Assembly (NCBI GenBank): GCA_002869225.1
Contig: PKTG01000083.1
Coordinates: 23,043-74,731 of the forward strand
Direction of reading: 5' to 3'
Source: Candidatus Muiribacterium halophilum
GTDB lineage: Bacteria > Muiribacteriota > Muiribacteriia > Muiribacteriales > Muiribacteriaceae
Length of the DNA stretch: 51,689 bases
Shown here: in pieces, positions 8,205 to 16,248 of the stretch
Numbering within the stretch: position 1 is the first letter of the stretch
How the letters are laid out: each line of letters begins with the position of its first letter
The notes under the pieces: generated by a model
Told to the model about the DNA's origin: nothing
Databases searched by the model: none
Seen by the model: only the letters and a program-made list of their open reading frames with translations
Translations under genes and position numbers: made by a program

Positions 8205-9310
8205 ACCAAAGACCTCGGCATTATAAACTCATTTATCATATTATAGGCCTCTCTGTCTGTTGAGGAAGCCAAAAAGTCTGTGATTATCCTCATGATCCTT
8301 TCTTCATCACTTGTATATGATTCCTCTTCAAAATAAAGGAGTACTCTTTTATCAAGAAAAGATCCAAGTATTCTTACAGATTCTTTCCTCTGTTTCAGAT
8401 ATTTTTTGATATCAGAATCATTTTTTTCTATCACATTATAAAACACTTCATAAAGAGTCTTTACAAGTCTCGAGGTGTGTTCTGAAAAATCATCCTTCTT
8501 CTCGTTCATATATATATTCTCATAATTAAAATGCATAAGTTCATCTAAAAGCTCTGAAGCATTATTTGAAAGCGCTATTTTTTCTGCAGTAGAATTCGCA
8601 ATAAGATCCTCAACGAAAAAGTCTACTATCTCACCGTTCTTATCACCTATCCTATCTATTATCCCGTCGGGAATATCTTTTCTATCAATAAGATTAGCAC
8701 TTATTCCATCCTCTATATCTCTTCCCATATAAGCGATCTTATCCACTAGTCTGACTATACAACCTTCAGGGGTTGCTGGAGTCATCATCTCCCTGCCCAG
8801 TTTTTCCTCTTCTATATTTTCTCTTGGAGACAATGAATTAGAGAAACTCTCCCCACAGTGATTAACTATTCCATCCCTTACAGCGAATGTAAGATCAAGT
8901 CCAATATAAGGCGTCTTATTATTTGGCTTTTCCAATTTATCCACAACCCTTAAGGACTGCTTTTCATGGGAAAAACCACCATGTTTCTTCATTATCTCAT
9001 TAATTATATGTTCTCCAGCATGACCAAAGGGAGAATGTCCCAGATCATGTCCTATTCCTATGGCCTGAGAAAGCATTGTATCAAGCCCTAGATTTCTAGC
9101 TATAACAGAAGATATTATAGACACATATAACGAATGTTCCAGCCTTGTAGATATATGATCGTTTTGAGGAAGAAAAAACACCTGTGTCTTATGTTTTAAT
9201 CGTCTGAATGCATAAGAATATAATATAGAAGTGTAATCTCTCTCAAATTCAGTCCTTTTCCCAGTATCAATATTACTTACCCTTCTTGTCCTCTGCCTAT
9301 CATTCAACAT
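8201..9310 (-). CDS. dgt: dGTPase-like deoxyribonucleoside triphosphate triphosphohydrolase (HD domain)
   Basis: A 369-residue HD-superfamily enzyme. The metal-binding residues are visible as RLEHSLYVS, then IGHDLGHSPFGHAGE, with a later Asp in LVDKIAYMGRDIED. Together these are specific for the dGTPase-like (dNTPase) family. The N-terminal RRVSNIDTGKRTEFERDY segment is also typical. The reaction is hydrolysis of dNTP to deoxynucleoside plus triphosphate, which controls dNTP pools. Length fits the short bacterial class. It starts at an ATG overlapping the nitroreductase by 11 nt. Confidence 0.9.
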   Translation of the reverse strand: MLNDRQRTRRVSNIDTGKRTEFERDYTSILYSYAFRRLKHKTQVFFLPQNDHISTRLEHSLYVSIISSVIARNLGLDTMLSQAIGIGHDLGHSPFGHAGEHIINEIMKKHGGFSHEKQSLRVVDKLEKPNNKTPYIGLDLTFAVRDGIVNHCGESFSNSLSPRENIEEEKLGREMMTPATPEGCIVRLVDKIAYMGRDIEDGISANLIDRKDIPDGIIDRIGDKNGEIVDFFVEDLIANSTAEKIALSNNASELLDELMHFNYENIYMNEKKDDFSEHTSRLVKTLYEVFYNVIEKNDSDIKKYLKQRKESVRILGSFLDKRVLLYFEEESYTSDEERIMRIITDFLASSTDREAYNMINEFIMPRSLV

Positions 9311-9791
9311 AATGAACTACTTCCTTATCGAATTTTTCATATTCCTCTTTTGACTCAGCTTTATAACCAAAAGGTATCATTGAAAATGGTATATATCTTT
9401 CCTTAATATCAAGAACCCTTCTTATTCCTTCCACTCTTTCCATTCTTGGATAACATCCCAACCATACTCCGCCAAGTCCTTCATTCTCAATTGCAAGAAG
9501 TATGTTTTCAGTACAAGCTGAAAGGTCCTGTACAAACCAATCTTTATACCTTATCTTTTGGGTATCATAAGATACAACAATACATACAGGAGCAGATTTC
9601 ACCATAGATGCATACGGATGAGCTTTGCTTAGCATATCTAATTTTTCAGTGTTCTTTACCAGATGAAAGATCCAAGGTCTGTTACCACCAGCAGAAGGCG
9701 CACACATACCCGCAAACAAAATATTTTTAATCTTTACGTCCTCGACCTTTTTTCCCATATATTTTCTTATACTTCTTCGTCTTGAAAACAT
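9300..9791 (-). CDS. Nitroreductase family flavoprotein
   Basis: A 163-residue protein with the nitroreductase fold. The N-terminal FSRRRSIRKYMGKKV segment binds FMN, APSAGGNRPW follows, and the C-terminal half has GLGGVWLGCYPR. Members are FMN-dependent NAD(P)H oxidoreductases acting on nitroaromatics, quinones or other substrates. The start at 9791 is chosen because GAGGAG lies 5-6 nt upstream; an in-frame start nine codons earlier has no such site. It is the first gene of the long minus-strand run and may have its promoter in the 9792-9874 divergent gap. Confidence 0.88.
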   Translation of the reverse strand: MFSRRRSIRKYMGKKVEDVKIKNILFAGMCAPSAGGNRPWIFHLVKNTEKLDMLSKAHPYASMVKSAPVCIVVSYDTQKIRYKDWFVQDLSACTENILLAIENEGLGGVWLGCYPRMERVEGIRRVLDIKERYIPFSMIPFGYKAESKEEYEKFDKEVVHYVE

Positions 9792-9809
9792 TTTGTCTCC
9801 TCTTTCAAT

Positions 9810-9838
9810 TTGACTCAATAAATCAAAGTTGTTATTAT
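9810..9838 (+). promoter_or_regulatory. Sigma-70-type promoter for the PAS protein
   Basis: TTGACT at 9810-9815, a 17-nt spacer, then TATTAT at 9833-9838. The predicted transcription start is near 9845, giving a leader of about 30 nt with GGTGGGG in front of the ATG at 9875. Confidence 0.6.
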
Positions 9839-9840
9839 TT

Positions 9841-9853
9841 ATGATAATATCAT
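9841..9853. promoter_or_regulatory. Palindrome at predicted transcription start
   Basis: ATGATA-A-TATCAT is a perfect 13-bp palindrome just downstream of the -10 box of the PAS gene promoter, in the divergent gap with the nitroreductase gene. Its position around +1 fits a repressor operator. It is short and AT-only, so chance is possible. Confidence 0.3.
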
Positions 9854-9874
9854 TAATGGTGGGGATATTACAAT

Positions 9875-10756
9875 ATGGTATTAAACATTTTCGGACACGA
9901 AAAACGTCTTTCGGTATTGGAAAAAATCATAGAAGCCATTCCAACGGGGATATATTTTGTTGACAGACAAAGAAAGCTACTTCTATGGAATAAGGGAGCA
10001 GAAAAAATAACCGGTTTTAATCCAAATGAGGTAGAAAACAGATTCTGCTATGATGATATACTCTGTCATATTGATGATTCCGGAAAAAAGCTCTGCAACG
10101 ATGGTTGTCCACTTCATCAGACCCTTATTGATGGAAAAAACAGGACAGCAAAAGTCTTTCTAAAGACAAAAGATGGAGCAAGAATACCTGTGTCAGTCTT
10201 TATTAAACCGATTTTTGAAGATGATGTGCTTATAGGAGCTGTCGAGTCTTTTACCGATCTTTCAAAAGTCGAGGAAAAGACAAGACAACTCGAGGACCTT
10301 AAAAAACTGGCTTTGATAGATAAAAGTTCAAATCTTCCAAATCAGGACTATCTTCGTCTTGAATTTAATAAAAAAGTCGATCTATTAAGAACCAAAGGGA
10401 TGCCTTTTTGCTTGATAAAAATAAATATAGATGACCTTGGAAAGATAGAAAATTCTTTTGGTCCTGTTATTGTAAACTCAATATTCAAAGTGATATCACA
10501 TACTATGCTTTCGATCATGAGAAAAAACGATGTACTTGGCAGGTTTTCCTATACAAGTGTTTTAATACTATCACCATATAAAGATGATAAACAGTTTAAA
10601 AGCTGGATCAAACTAATAGAACTACTTCTTAAAAACTGTGAATTTAACATACCGGTTGATGAAAATAACATATCCAACCTTAAATATAATATTAAAAGTA
10701 ATGTAATAAAAAAAGAATCAGATATTATTGATTTTAATAACTTTCGATCGCTCTGA
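9875..10756 (+). CDS. PAS domain protein with degenerate GGDEF domain
   Basis: A 293-residue soluble protein. Residues 12-130 form a PAS domain containing FCYDDILCHID and LCNDGCPLHQ, a Cys-rich pattern common in PAS-GGDEF proteins. Residues 143-235 follow the GGDEF domain (IDKSSNLPNQDYL, then KINIDDLGKIENSFG), but the active-site motif is replaced: where RFGGDEF is expected the sequence is RFSYTSV (residues 223-229). It therefore cannot make c-di-GMP. The C-terminus, about 55 residues, is also shortened. It could be a signal-sensing partner of an active cyclase or simply a decayed enzyme. A PilZ protein at 25585 shows that c-di-GMP signalling exists in this genome. Confidence 0.8.
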   Translation: MVLNIFGHEKRLSVLEKIIEAIPTGIYFVDRQRKLLLWNKGAEKITGFNPNEVENRFCYDDILCHIDDSGKKLCNDGCPLHQTLIDGKNRTAKVFLKTKDGARIPVSVFIKPIFEDDVLIGAVESFTDLSKVEEKTRQLEDLKKLALIDKSSNLPNQDYLRLEFNKKVDLLRTKGMPFCLIKINIDDLGKIENSFGPVIVNSIFKVISHTMLSIMRKNDVLGRFSYTSVLILSPYKDDKQFKSWIKLIELLLKNCEFNIPVDENNISNLKYNIKSNVIKKESDIIDFNNFRSL

Positions 10757-10765
10757 TAAAGATAA

Positions 10766-11074
10766 TTATTCCTTTTCCTCTTCTTCCTCAACTATAGTTG
10801 CATCTTCAGAACTCATCTTATACATATTTAATTTTTCACTTGAAGATATTCCAAGCATCTTCTTTGTGAAAGCAATAAAACCGTTTTCGACTTCGGTATA
10901 TTCATCCTCAGCTTCCTTGACTGATTTGACCCACATAGCTGAAAATCCTGGAGCATTTTCAATGAGTTTGGTAAGAGCTTTATCATATATATATAGTAGT
11001 CTTATCTCTTTTTTATCTGGTTTTTGTTGCAATGTTTTGAGAGAGATTCTAAGATTCTCATTCTGTTTTTTCAT
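10766..11074 (-). CDS. Small soluble protein with acidic tail, unknown function
   Basis: A 102-residue protein, mostly helical, with a basic first half and a strongly acidic C-terminus ending in a run of Glu. No family was recognised. It starts 3 nt after the stop of the small membrane protein gene upstream, so the two form a bicistron. A longer reading frame on the opposite strand overlaps this region but lacks ribosome-site support. Function unknown; the pairing with a coiled-coil membrane protein suggests a membrane-associated complex. Confidence 0.6.
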   Translation of the reverse strand: MKKQNENLRISLKTLQQKPDKKEIRLLYIYDKALTKLIENAPGFSAMWVKSVKEAEDEYTEVENGFIAFTKKMLGISSSEKLNMYKMSSEDATIVEEEEEKE

Positions 11075-11077
11075 CTT

Positions 11078-11266
11078 CTACAGATCTTCTTTTATAGTTT
11101 TTGTACCTTCAGCCGTTATCTCCATCTGATTGTTGAGATGTTTCTTAAGATCTTTTATTTCTTTTCTATATTTGATCTTCTCTATCTGAAAAAGTACAAA
11201 TGCAATAAATGCACCCGAAAGAGATGCAAGAATCCCAACTATAACAGTGTTATTTAATAATTCCAT
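11078..11266 (-). CDS. Small single-pass membrane protein with coiled coil
   Basis: A 62-residue protein. Residues about 6-28 (from NTVIVGILASLSGAFIAFVL) form one membrane helix. The remainder is a charged, heptad-like cytoplasmic helix. The ATG at 11266 has AGGAG 7 nt upstream; a TTG one codon earlier is less well spaced. It is the first gene of a two-gene unit with the acidic-tail protein and is divergent from the hybrid kinase gene. No family was recognised. Confidence 0.6.
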   Translation of the reverse strand: MELLNNTVIVGILASLSGAFIAFVLFQIEKIKYRKEIKDLKKHLNNQMEITAEGTKTIKEDL

Positions 11267-11335
11267 CAAGTTCTCCTTTTTAAAAAGACAATCAACAGAT
11301 TTATAATACCTTCTCTTTTACTAACCGTCAAGATA

Positions 11336-11364
11336 TTGCTTTTATTTGACTAATCTAATATTAT
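11336..11364 (+). promoter_or_regulatory. Promoter of hybrid kinase gene, probably leaderless
   Basis: TTGCTT at 11336-11341, a 17-nt spacer, and TATTAT at 11359-11364. Only 6 nt separate the -10 box from the ATG at 11371, and no Shine-Dalgarno sequence is present, so transcription probably starts at or next to the start codon. Confidence 0.5.
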
Positions 11365-11370
11365 AAGTAT

Positions 11371-14124
11371 ATGAAAAGAAATAAAAGTTTTTCGAATTAT
11401 ATCAGTTCGACTTTTATAATAAGTATGTATTTGATTTTCACATCCACCTTTTCACTTTTTCTTTTATTTCAAATAAAAAGTGAAAACAATCACAGACAAA
11501 TATTATTCGAAAATTATGTTCAATCTATTGATTCTAAACTCTATAAAGATATAGAAGTACTGGAATCTACAATAGGTGGTCATAAAGATATGATGTTAAG
11601 TGAATTAAAAGACAGACTTGAAAAAAGGATCTATCTGGCTCATTCTATCGCTATGACTTTATACAACAAAAACAAAGATATATTAGAAGATGAAAAGATA
11701 AAAGAAAATATTATAGAGACTTTAAGACCTATTCGTTTTGATAACGATGAAGGATACTTTTTTATAGGGACTATGGATGGCTACGATGTGCTTTATCCTG
11801 TAGCACCTGAAGTAGAAGGAAGTTATTTATGGAATCTTCAGGATGAAAAAGGCAATTTTGTCATGCAGGACGAAGTAAACGTAATAAAAGAATCAGTAAA
11901 CAACGAGGGGTTCGTCACTGACTATTGGAAGAAACCGCAGGACCCTTCTAAGATGATCTACGCTAAATTATCCTTTGTAAAACTCTTTACTCCTTTTCAA
12001 TGGTATATAGGAACAGGATCTTATATCGATACTTTCCAGGAAGAAGTCAAAAAATACATTATAACGATCTTCAATGCTCAAACAGGTAATTATCCAAAAC
12101 AAGTTTTTATCACTAATGAGAATTTTATTATAAAGACAGGTCAATTTATAAATAGAACTTTGAACCTGGATAATAAGATCAAAATTAAATCCTACTCTGA
12201 TTCTGATCCTTTTATGATAAGGGACACAAAACTAGATATAATCCCAACCGATAAGGAATACGACTTGAATATTCTTGTAAAACATATAAAGGATTGGGAT
12301 TGGTATATAATCACATATTCTAAAATCTTAAAAAAAGAAGCTTTCTTTAGGAGAAATTTTGATAAAGATTTCTATCAAAAATACATTTTTTATTTCTTAG
12401 CAATGATAGTTACTTTCACATTAATAATGTGGTTTTTCCTTAGAAGACAAAAGAAAATATTAAATACCTCAATTGAATCTTTTGAAAAATATATTTTTAA
12501 TAAAGACATATCATACAAAAACAAAGAAAAGATATTTAGAGAGTTTTCAGCGATAATAAACGGAATAGAGCATCTTAAACAGGAGCTGTCATCTATTACC
12601 GAATCTTTTTTCGCTTCTCAGGAAAGGTTTAATCTACTACAATATGCTCAGGAAGCAGGCGCATGGGATTGGGATATTGAAAAAAACACTCTCTATTTTT
12701 CAGATGAAGTATTTAAACTAACAGGATTCACAAGAAAACAAATAAGTGAATATAAAGCTGTTATTGAAAAACATATTCATATCGATGATAAAGAAATACT
12801 TCTAAACGATATCGAAAGACTCAAGAAAAATCCAGGTAATTATACCAGAGAGTTTAGAGTGATAAAGGATGATAATATAAACTGGTATTTTTTAAAAGGA
12901 AAACTTATAAAGAACACAAAAGGTGAAGACCATTTTATTGGAATAATAACAAATATTACAAAAGAAAAAGAAAACATAGAAAATCTCCAAAAAGCTAAAG
13001 AAAAAGCTGAGACTTCTGATAAATTAAAATCAGAGTTTCTTGCCAATATGTCCCACGAGATAAGGACTCCTATGACATCAATAATAGGTTTTTCAGACCT
13101 ATTAAAAAAGACTCAAATCGATAAAAAACAGGAAAAGTATATTGAAATAATAAGAAAATCTGGTAAATATCTGCTTGTACTTATAAATGATATTATTGAC
13201 CTTGCAAAGATCGAGACAAATCAACTCCATTTTAATAATACGACAATAGATGTAGAAAATTTCCTACAGGAGATAGTCAACTTCTTTAAACCTGAGACAG
13301 TCCACCGTGAAACAAGAATAGAACTAGTCAATCCGGAAAACGAGGAAACATTACTTATAAAGGCAGATCCTATAAGACTCAGACAGGTGCTTATAAACCT
13401 TATCTCAAATTCTGTAAAATTTACAGAACAGGGACATATATGGGTGGGATACAAAGATTTTGAGAGTCAAGTAGAGATATTTGTCAAAGATACTGGAATA
13501 GGTATTCCTAAAGAAAAGCTTGATGAGATATTTGAAAAGTTCAGACAGGTGGATTCCTCAATAACAAGAAGTTTTGGTGGACTGGGACTTGGTCTTGCAA
13601 TATCAAGAAAGCTTATTGAAAATATGGGTGGAACTATAACTGTTCAATCCGAGCCTGGAGAAGGCACTACTTTTTATATAACGATAGACAAATTACAGAA
13701 AAAGGTAACCAAGGTAATAACTAAAGGTGAGGAATCTGGAGAAAGAAAGGGAAATGGAGAAAAAATATTAATAATTGATGACACAAGAGAAAACGTTATC
13801 TTCCTTAAAGAACTTATTGAAGCATACAATTATACTCCAATAACAGCATTTAGCGGAAAAGATTCGGTAGAGATATATAAGAAAAACACTGATATTAAGA
13901 TAGCGTTTATTGATATTCAAATGCCGGGAATGGATGGATTTGAGACCTTTAAAAAACTTAAAGAGATATCTACCGAAAATCAAAATGAACTTTATTGTAT
14001 TGCACTTACTGCTCACGCCATGGCAGATGATGAAAGAATATGTTTACAAAAAGGTTTTAACGCATATATATCAAAACCTTATAAGACCTGGGAAATATTT
14101 AAGAACATCGAGAAATTTCTATAA
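11371..14124 (+). CDS. Hybrid sensor histidine kinase (Cache-PAS-HisKA-HATPase-REC)
   Basis: A 917-residue membrane kinase. One membrane helix (residues about 13-30) and a second (about 340-358) flank an extracytoplasmic double-Cache-type sensor with the conserved DEGYFFIGTMDGYDVLYP and WYIGTGSYID. A PAS domain follows (about 425-530), then HisKA with phospho-acceptor His562 in NMSHEIRTPM, then the HATPase domain (NLISNSVKF, DTGIGIP, FGGLGLGLAIS). The C-terminal receiver carries Asp848 in FIDIQMPGMDG. It senses a small extracellular ligand, by analogy with other Cache kinases. No dedicated output regulator is next to it; phosphate may pass to an unlinked Hpt or regulator. Confidence 0.92.
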   Translation: MKRNKSFSNYISSTFIISMYLIFTSTFSLFLLFQIKSENNHRQILFENYVQSIDSKLYKDIEVLESTIGGHKDMMLSELKDRLEKRIYLAHSIAMTLYNKNKDILEDEKIKENIIETLRPIRFDNDEGYFFIGTMDGYDVLYPVAPEVEGSYLWNLQDEKGNFVMQDEVNVIKESVNNEGFVTDYWKKPQDPSKMIYAKLSFVKLFTPFQWYIGTGSYIDTFQEEVKKYIITIFNAQTGNYPKQVFITNENFIIKTGQFINRTLNLDNKIKIKSYSDSDPFMIRDTKLDIIPTDKEYDLNILVKHIKDWDWYIITYSKILKKEAFFRRNFDKDFYQKYIFYFLAMIVTFTLIMWFFLRRQKKILNTSIESFEKYIFNKDISYKNKEKIFREFSAIINGIEHLKQELSSITESFFASQERFNLLQYAQEAGAWDWDIEKNTLYFSDEVFKLTGFTRKQISEYKAVIEKHIHIDDKEILLNDIERLKKNPGNYTREFRVIKDDNINWYFLKGKLIKNTKGEDHFIGIITNITKEKENIENLQKAKEKAETSDKLKSEFLANMSHEIRTPMTSIIGFSDLLKKTQIDKKQEKYIEIIRKSGKYLLVLINDIIDLAKIETNQLHFNNTTIDVENFLQEIVNFFKPETVHRETRIELVNPENEETLLIKADPIRLRQVLINLISNSVKFTEQGHIWVGYKDFESQVEIFVKDTGIGIPKEKLDEIFEKFRQVDSSITRSFGGLGLGLAISRKLIENMGGTITVQSEPGEGTTFYITIDKLQKKVTKVITKGEESGERKGNGEKILIIDDTRENVIFLKELIEAYNYTPITAFSGKDSVEIYKKNTDIKIAFIDIQMPGMDGFETFKKLKEISTENQNELYCIALTAHAMADDERICLQKGFNAYISKPYKTWEIFKNIEKFL

Positions 14125-14130
14125 ACCCTA

Positions 14131-15570
14131 TTAAAACTCTACTTTTATCCTGAGTATATCCTTTGAATATCCTGCGTCTTTGAATTCCTGCATAAGCTGT
14201 TTAAATGTCTGTGTCGCATATGGATAAATCTTCTCATCCTCAGCTATATCAATAAGCTTATTCTGACCCTCCACTTTTATTTTCTCAAACTTAACAGGAT
14301 CGGCTAGACTCGAAACATAATCAGGTTCACCATAATAAACTCTTCCATTTATCATAACAAGATTAATCTCTTTTTCTTTTATCATACCTATATTTTTATA
14401 TGGGTTATCAGGAAGTTTCTTGTCTGTTATAATGATATCCGCTTTCATTCCAGGTTCGATAAGACCAAGATAATCTCCAAAACCAAGAATATCCGCAGGC
14501 ACTTTTGTGATCATACCAAAAAGTTGTATGTCAGTAAAAAAGCTGTTGAGTTGTTCCTTGTTGACCTTGATAGCATAATCAAGTTCTTCTCTTATATTCT
14601 CACTTCCCGTAAGTGACCAGTCCGGAGCAAGAGCTACTTTAACACCGTCATTTATCGCCTTATCTACTCTTGTTGTCTCACCGTAAAGCACCATGTTACT
14701 TCTTGGCGACCATATAAGAGGGATCTTTATCTCACTCATCTTCTTAAACTCTTTATCTTTAAGTGCTGTTCCATGTATTATGACGAGTTCTTTTCTTATA
14801 AGGCCAAGTTTTTGCATCTCATAGAATTCCTGTCTAGATTCCTCGTCTTTACCTTCAGCAAGATGTACTATATGTTTTCTAACCTTCCCGGAATCAAGAT
14901 TTTCTATAATCTCGTCTACCCTCTTAAGTTCTCTTCCACCAAGAGGTTTTATACTAGTACTTATGAAGTCATCTTTCACCCCATTATAGGAATCACAGTT
15001 TCTGACGAGTCCACTTAAAGCTGATAGGCGTCTTGCGCCCTGAGTCATAGTAGTTCCGTTTAAAAGGTCTTTTACCTCGGCGAGTTTTGGAAAGAAGACG
15101 TTAAAACCTCTTTTTTTCTGAAGATCCCTTTTAGGATCCATAAATTTTTTATAGGATGTCTTACTAGCCCATTCATAACGGTTATTAAAAAGTTGCTGAG
15201 GTTTCCACTTTGGAAGAAAATTGTAATCAGGATGATTATGGGAATCAATAAGACCGGGGTATATAAAATCATCGGTCTGAAGCAGTTTCATCGAGGATAG
15301 TTTATCTTTAATGTCAAGAAGGTCTTTCCCCTCACCTTCCCATATTATATCAGAACCTCTTACAATGATACCACCATTAGGCAAGACCTCATCATAGTCA
15401 CATATAAATCCAGTTATCGCAATTAGTCCCTCACCTGAATTATAGAGATTGTCGTTTATTATATCGGAATAATGTTCATCGTTAGAAAAGTCTGTTTTTA
15501 AGAAGACTATCCCGGATATAACAAGGACAAAACATGCAACAACTATGATCTGAAGTTTTTTTTCTTTCAT
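14131..15570 (-). CDS. Membrane-anchored amidohydrolase
   Basis: A 479-residue metal-dependent hydrolase of the amidohydrolase superfamily. An N-terminal membrane helix (about residues 7-25) places the enzyme outside the cytoplasmic membrane or anchors it. Metal and active-site residues are visible: DSHNHPD (HxH type), HLAEG, IIHGTAL and LAPDWSLTGS; the C-terminal strand segment GLIEPGMKADIIITD is typical. The nearest functional groups are cytosine deaminase/guanine deaminase-like or imidazolonepropionase-like hydrolases. The exact substrate is not clear. It is convergent with the hybrid kinase, with only 6 nt between the two stops. Confidence 0.82.
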   Translation of the reverse strand: MKEKKLQIIVVACFVLVISGIVFLKTDFSNDEHYSDIINDNLYNSGEGLIAITGFICDYDEVLPNGGIIVRGSDIIWEGEGKDLLDIKDKLSSMKLLQTDDFIYPGLIDSHNHPDYNFLPKWKPQQLFNNRYEWASKTSYKKFMDPKRDLQKKRGFNVFFPKLAEVKDLLNGTTMTQGARRLSALSGLVRNCDSYNGVKDDFISTSIKPLGGRELKRVDEIIENLDSGKVRKHIVHLAEGKDEESRQEFYEMQKLGLIRKELVIIHGTALKDKEFKKMSEIKIPLIWSPRSNMVLYGETTRVDKAINDGVKVALAPDWSLTGSENIREELDYAIKVNKEQLNSFFTDIQLFGMITKVPADILGFGDYLGLIEPGMKADIIITDKKLPDNPYKNIGMIKEKEINLVMINGRVYYGEPDYVSSLADPVKFEKIKVEGQNKLIDIAEDEKIYPYATQTFKQLMQEFKDAGYSKDILRIKVEF

Positions 15571-15581
15571 ATAGGACTTAA

Positions 15582-15610
15582 ATTATATCAGATTATATAT
15601 TTAGATACAA
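15582..15610 (-). promoter_or_regulatory. Promoter of amidohydrolase gene, very short leader
   Basis: On the minus strand TTGTAT (15610-15605), a 17-nt spacer, then TATAAT (15587-15582). The ATG at 15570 lies 11 nt beyond the -10 box and has no ribosome site, so the leader is about 5 nt or less. Confidence 0.55.
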
Positions 15611-15611
15611 C

Positions 15612-15746
15612 CTAAAGACCCTTTAGTTTTTTTAACTCCTCCAGATCTTCTGGTGTAGAAAATACATCAAAGAATAGTCTAACCCAACAATCAAGGTATT
15701 GATCACTTTCATAAACGGTGAAAAAATCTTTTTTTTCTTTCTTCAT
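15612..15746 (-). CDS. Small protein (44 residues), unknown
   Basis: A 44-residue reading frame, highly charged, starting with MKKEKKDFF, with a central aromatic segment (YLDCWVRLFFDVF) and ending in a charged helix (EDLEELKKLKGL). GGATG lies about 5 nt upstream of the ATG. The stop overlaps the region of the next gene's -35 box, an arrangement seen between neighbouring real genes. Codon use looks like the neighbours. Upstream lies ATCCGG-N12-CCGGAT, a hairpin that could act in its leader. Small size makes this tentative. Confidence 0.45.
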   Translation of the reverse strand: MKKEKKDFFTVYESDQYLDCWVRLFFDVFSTPEDLEELKKLKGL

Positions 15747-15807
15747 ATTACATCCGGTTTTTTCTCTCTCCGGATTTGCTTATTATTATTTTATTTTTAT
15801 TATCTCA

Positions 15808-15881
15808 AGAGTTATATCGGTTTTTTTTTTTATCGATTTAAAAAAATTCTTCACAAAATGAAAAAAATCGATTATAACTCT
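15808..15881. repeat. Nested inverted repeats around promoter
   Basis: Outer arms AGAGTTATA (15808-15816) and TATAACTCT (15873-15881) are perfect complements. Inner arms ATCGATTT (15832-15839) and AAATCGAT (15865-15872) are also perfect. The right outer arm covers the -10 box of the promoter for the gene at 15919, so these may be operator half-sites for a looping or cooperative repressor. Confidence 0.5.
15850..15878 (+). promoter_or_regulatory. Sigma-70-type promoter for the gene at 15919
   Basis: TTCACA at 15850-15855, a 17-nt spacer, then TATAAC at 15873-15878. The expected leader is about 35 nt and includes a strong ribosome site (GGGAGG). Confidence 0.5.
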
Positions 15882-15918
15882 AATAGAAAGTATAAAAACA
15901 ATACATTGGGAGGAAACA

Positions 15919-16248
15919 ATGATAACATCAAAAATCAGAGAAGAGCTGGCAATAATATTAAACAATAGGTTTCTCAACAAGAACATCTCAGAAGACCTTC
16001 TTATAAAGAGCATAATATCTTTTATTTCTGAAAAGTTCTCAAATAAAGATATTTCTATAATACTTGATGATTTTCAGGAAGAGATCATTAATATAGCTAA
16101 AAAGGATTTTCTAACAATTAAAAATATATCCGGAAGAAAAAACAGCTTTCTATTTAAATTAGATGAAAAAGGAATAGATCGTTTCACAAAACAATTTATA
16201 ATCTTATTTGAAGCTATAATCGGCGACTCAAATATCATCGAAATATAA
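15919..16248 (+). CDS. Small soluble protein, unknown function
   Basis: A 109-residue protein with no membrane segment and no recognised family. It is predicted to be largely helical, Ile- and Lys-rich. GGGAGG sits 6 nt before the ATG. It has its own promoter, an elaborate inverted-repeat region upstream and a rho-independent terminator downstream, so it is a monocistronic, individually regulated gene. The 3' end overlaps the convergent GH57-like gene by 21 nt. Confidence 0.65.
   Translation: MITSKIREELAIILNNRFLNKNISEDLLIKSIISFISEKFSNKDISIILDDFQEEIINIAKKDFLTIKNISGRKNSFLFKLDEKGIDRFTKQFIILFEAIIGDSNIIEI

Noticed and set aside
9841-9853. Strong operator claim for the palindrome by the PAS gene
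   Set aside because: A 13-bp AT-only palindrome is expected fairly often in DNA of this composition, so it is listed only at low confidence.
10728-11129. Plus-strand frame of 133 codons over the two small minus-strand genes
   Set aside because: It overlaps the end of the PAS gene, has no ribosome site, and its translation is Ser/Phe-rich like an antisense shadow; the two minus-strand genes have a good AGGAG site and 3-nt spacing.
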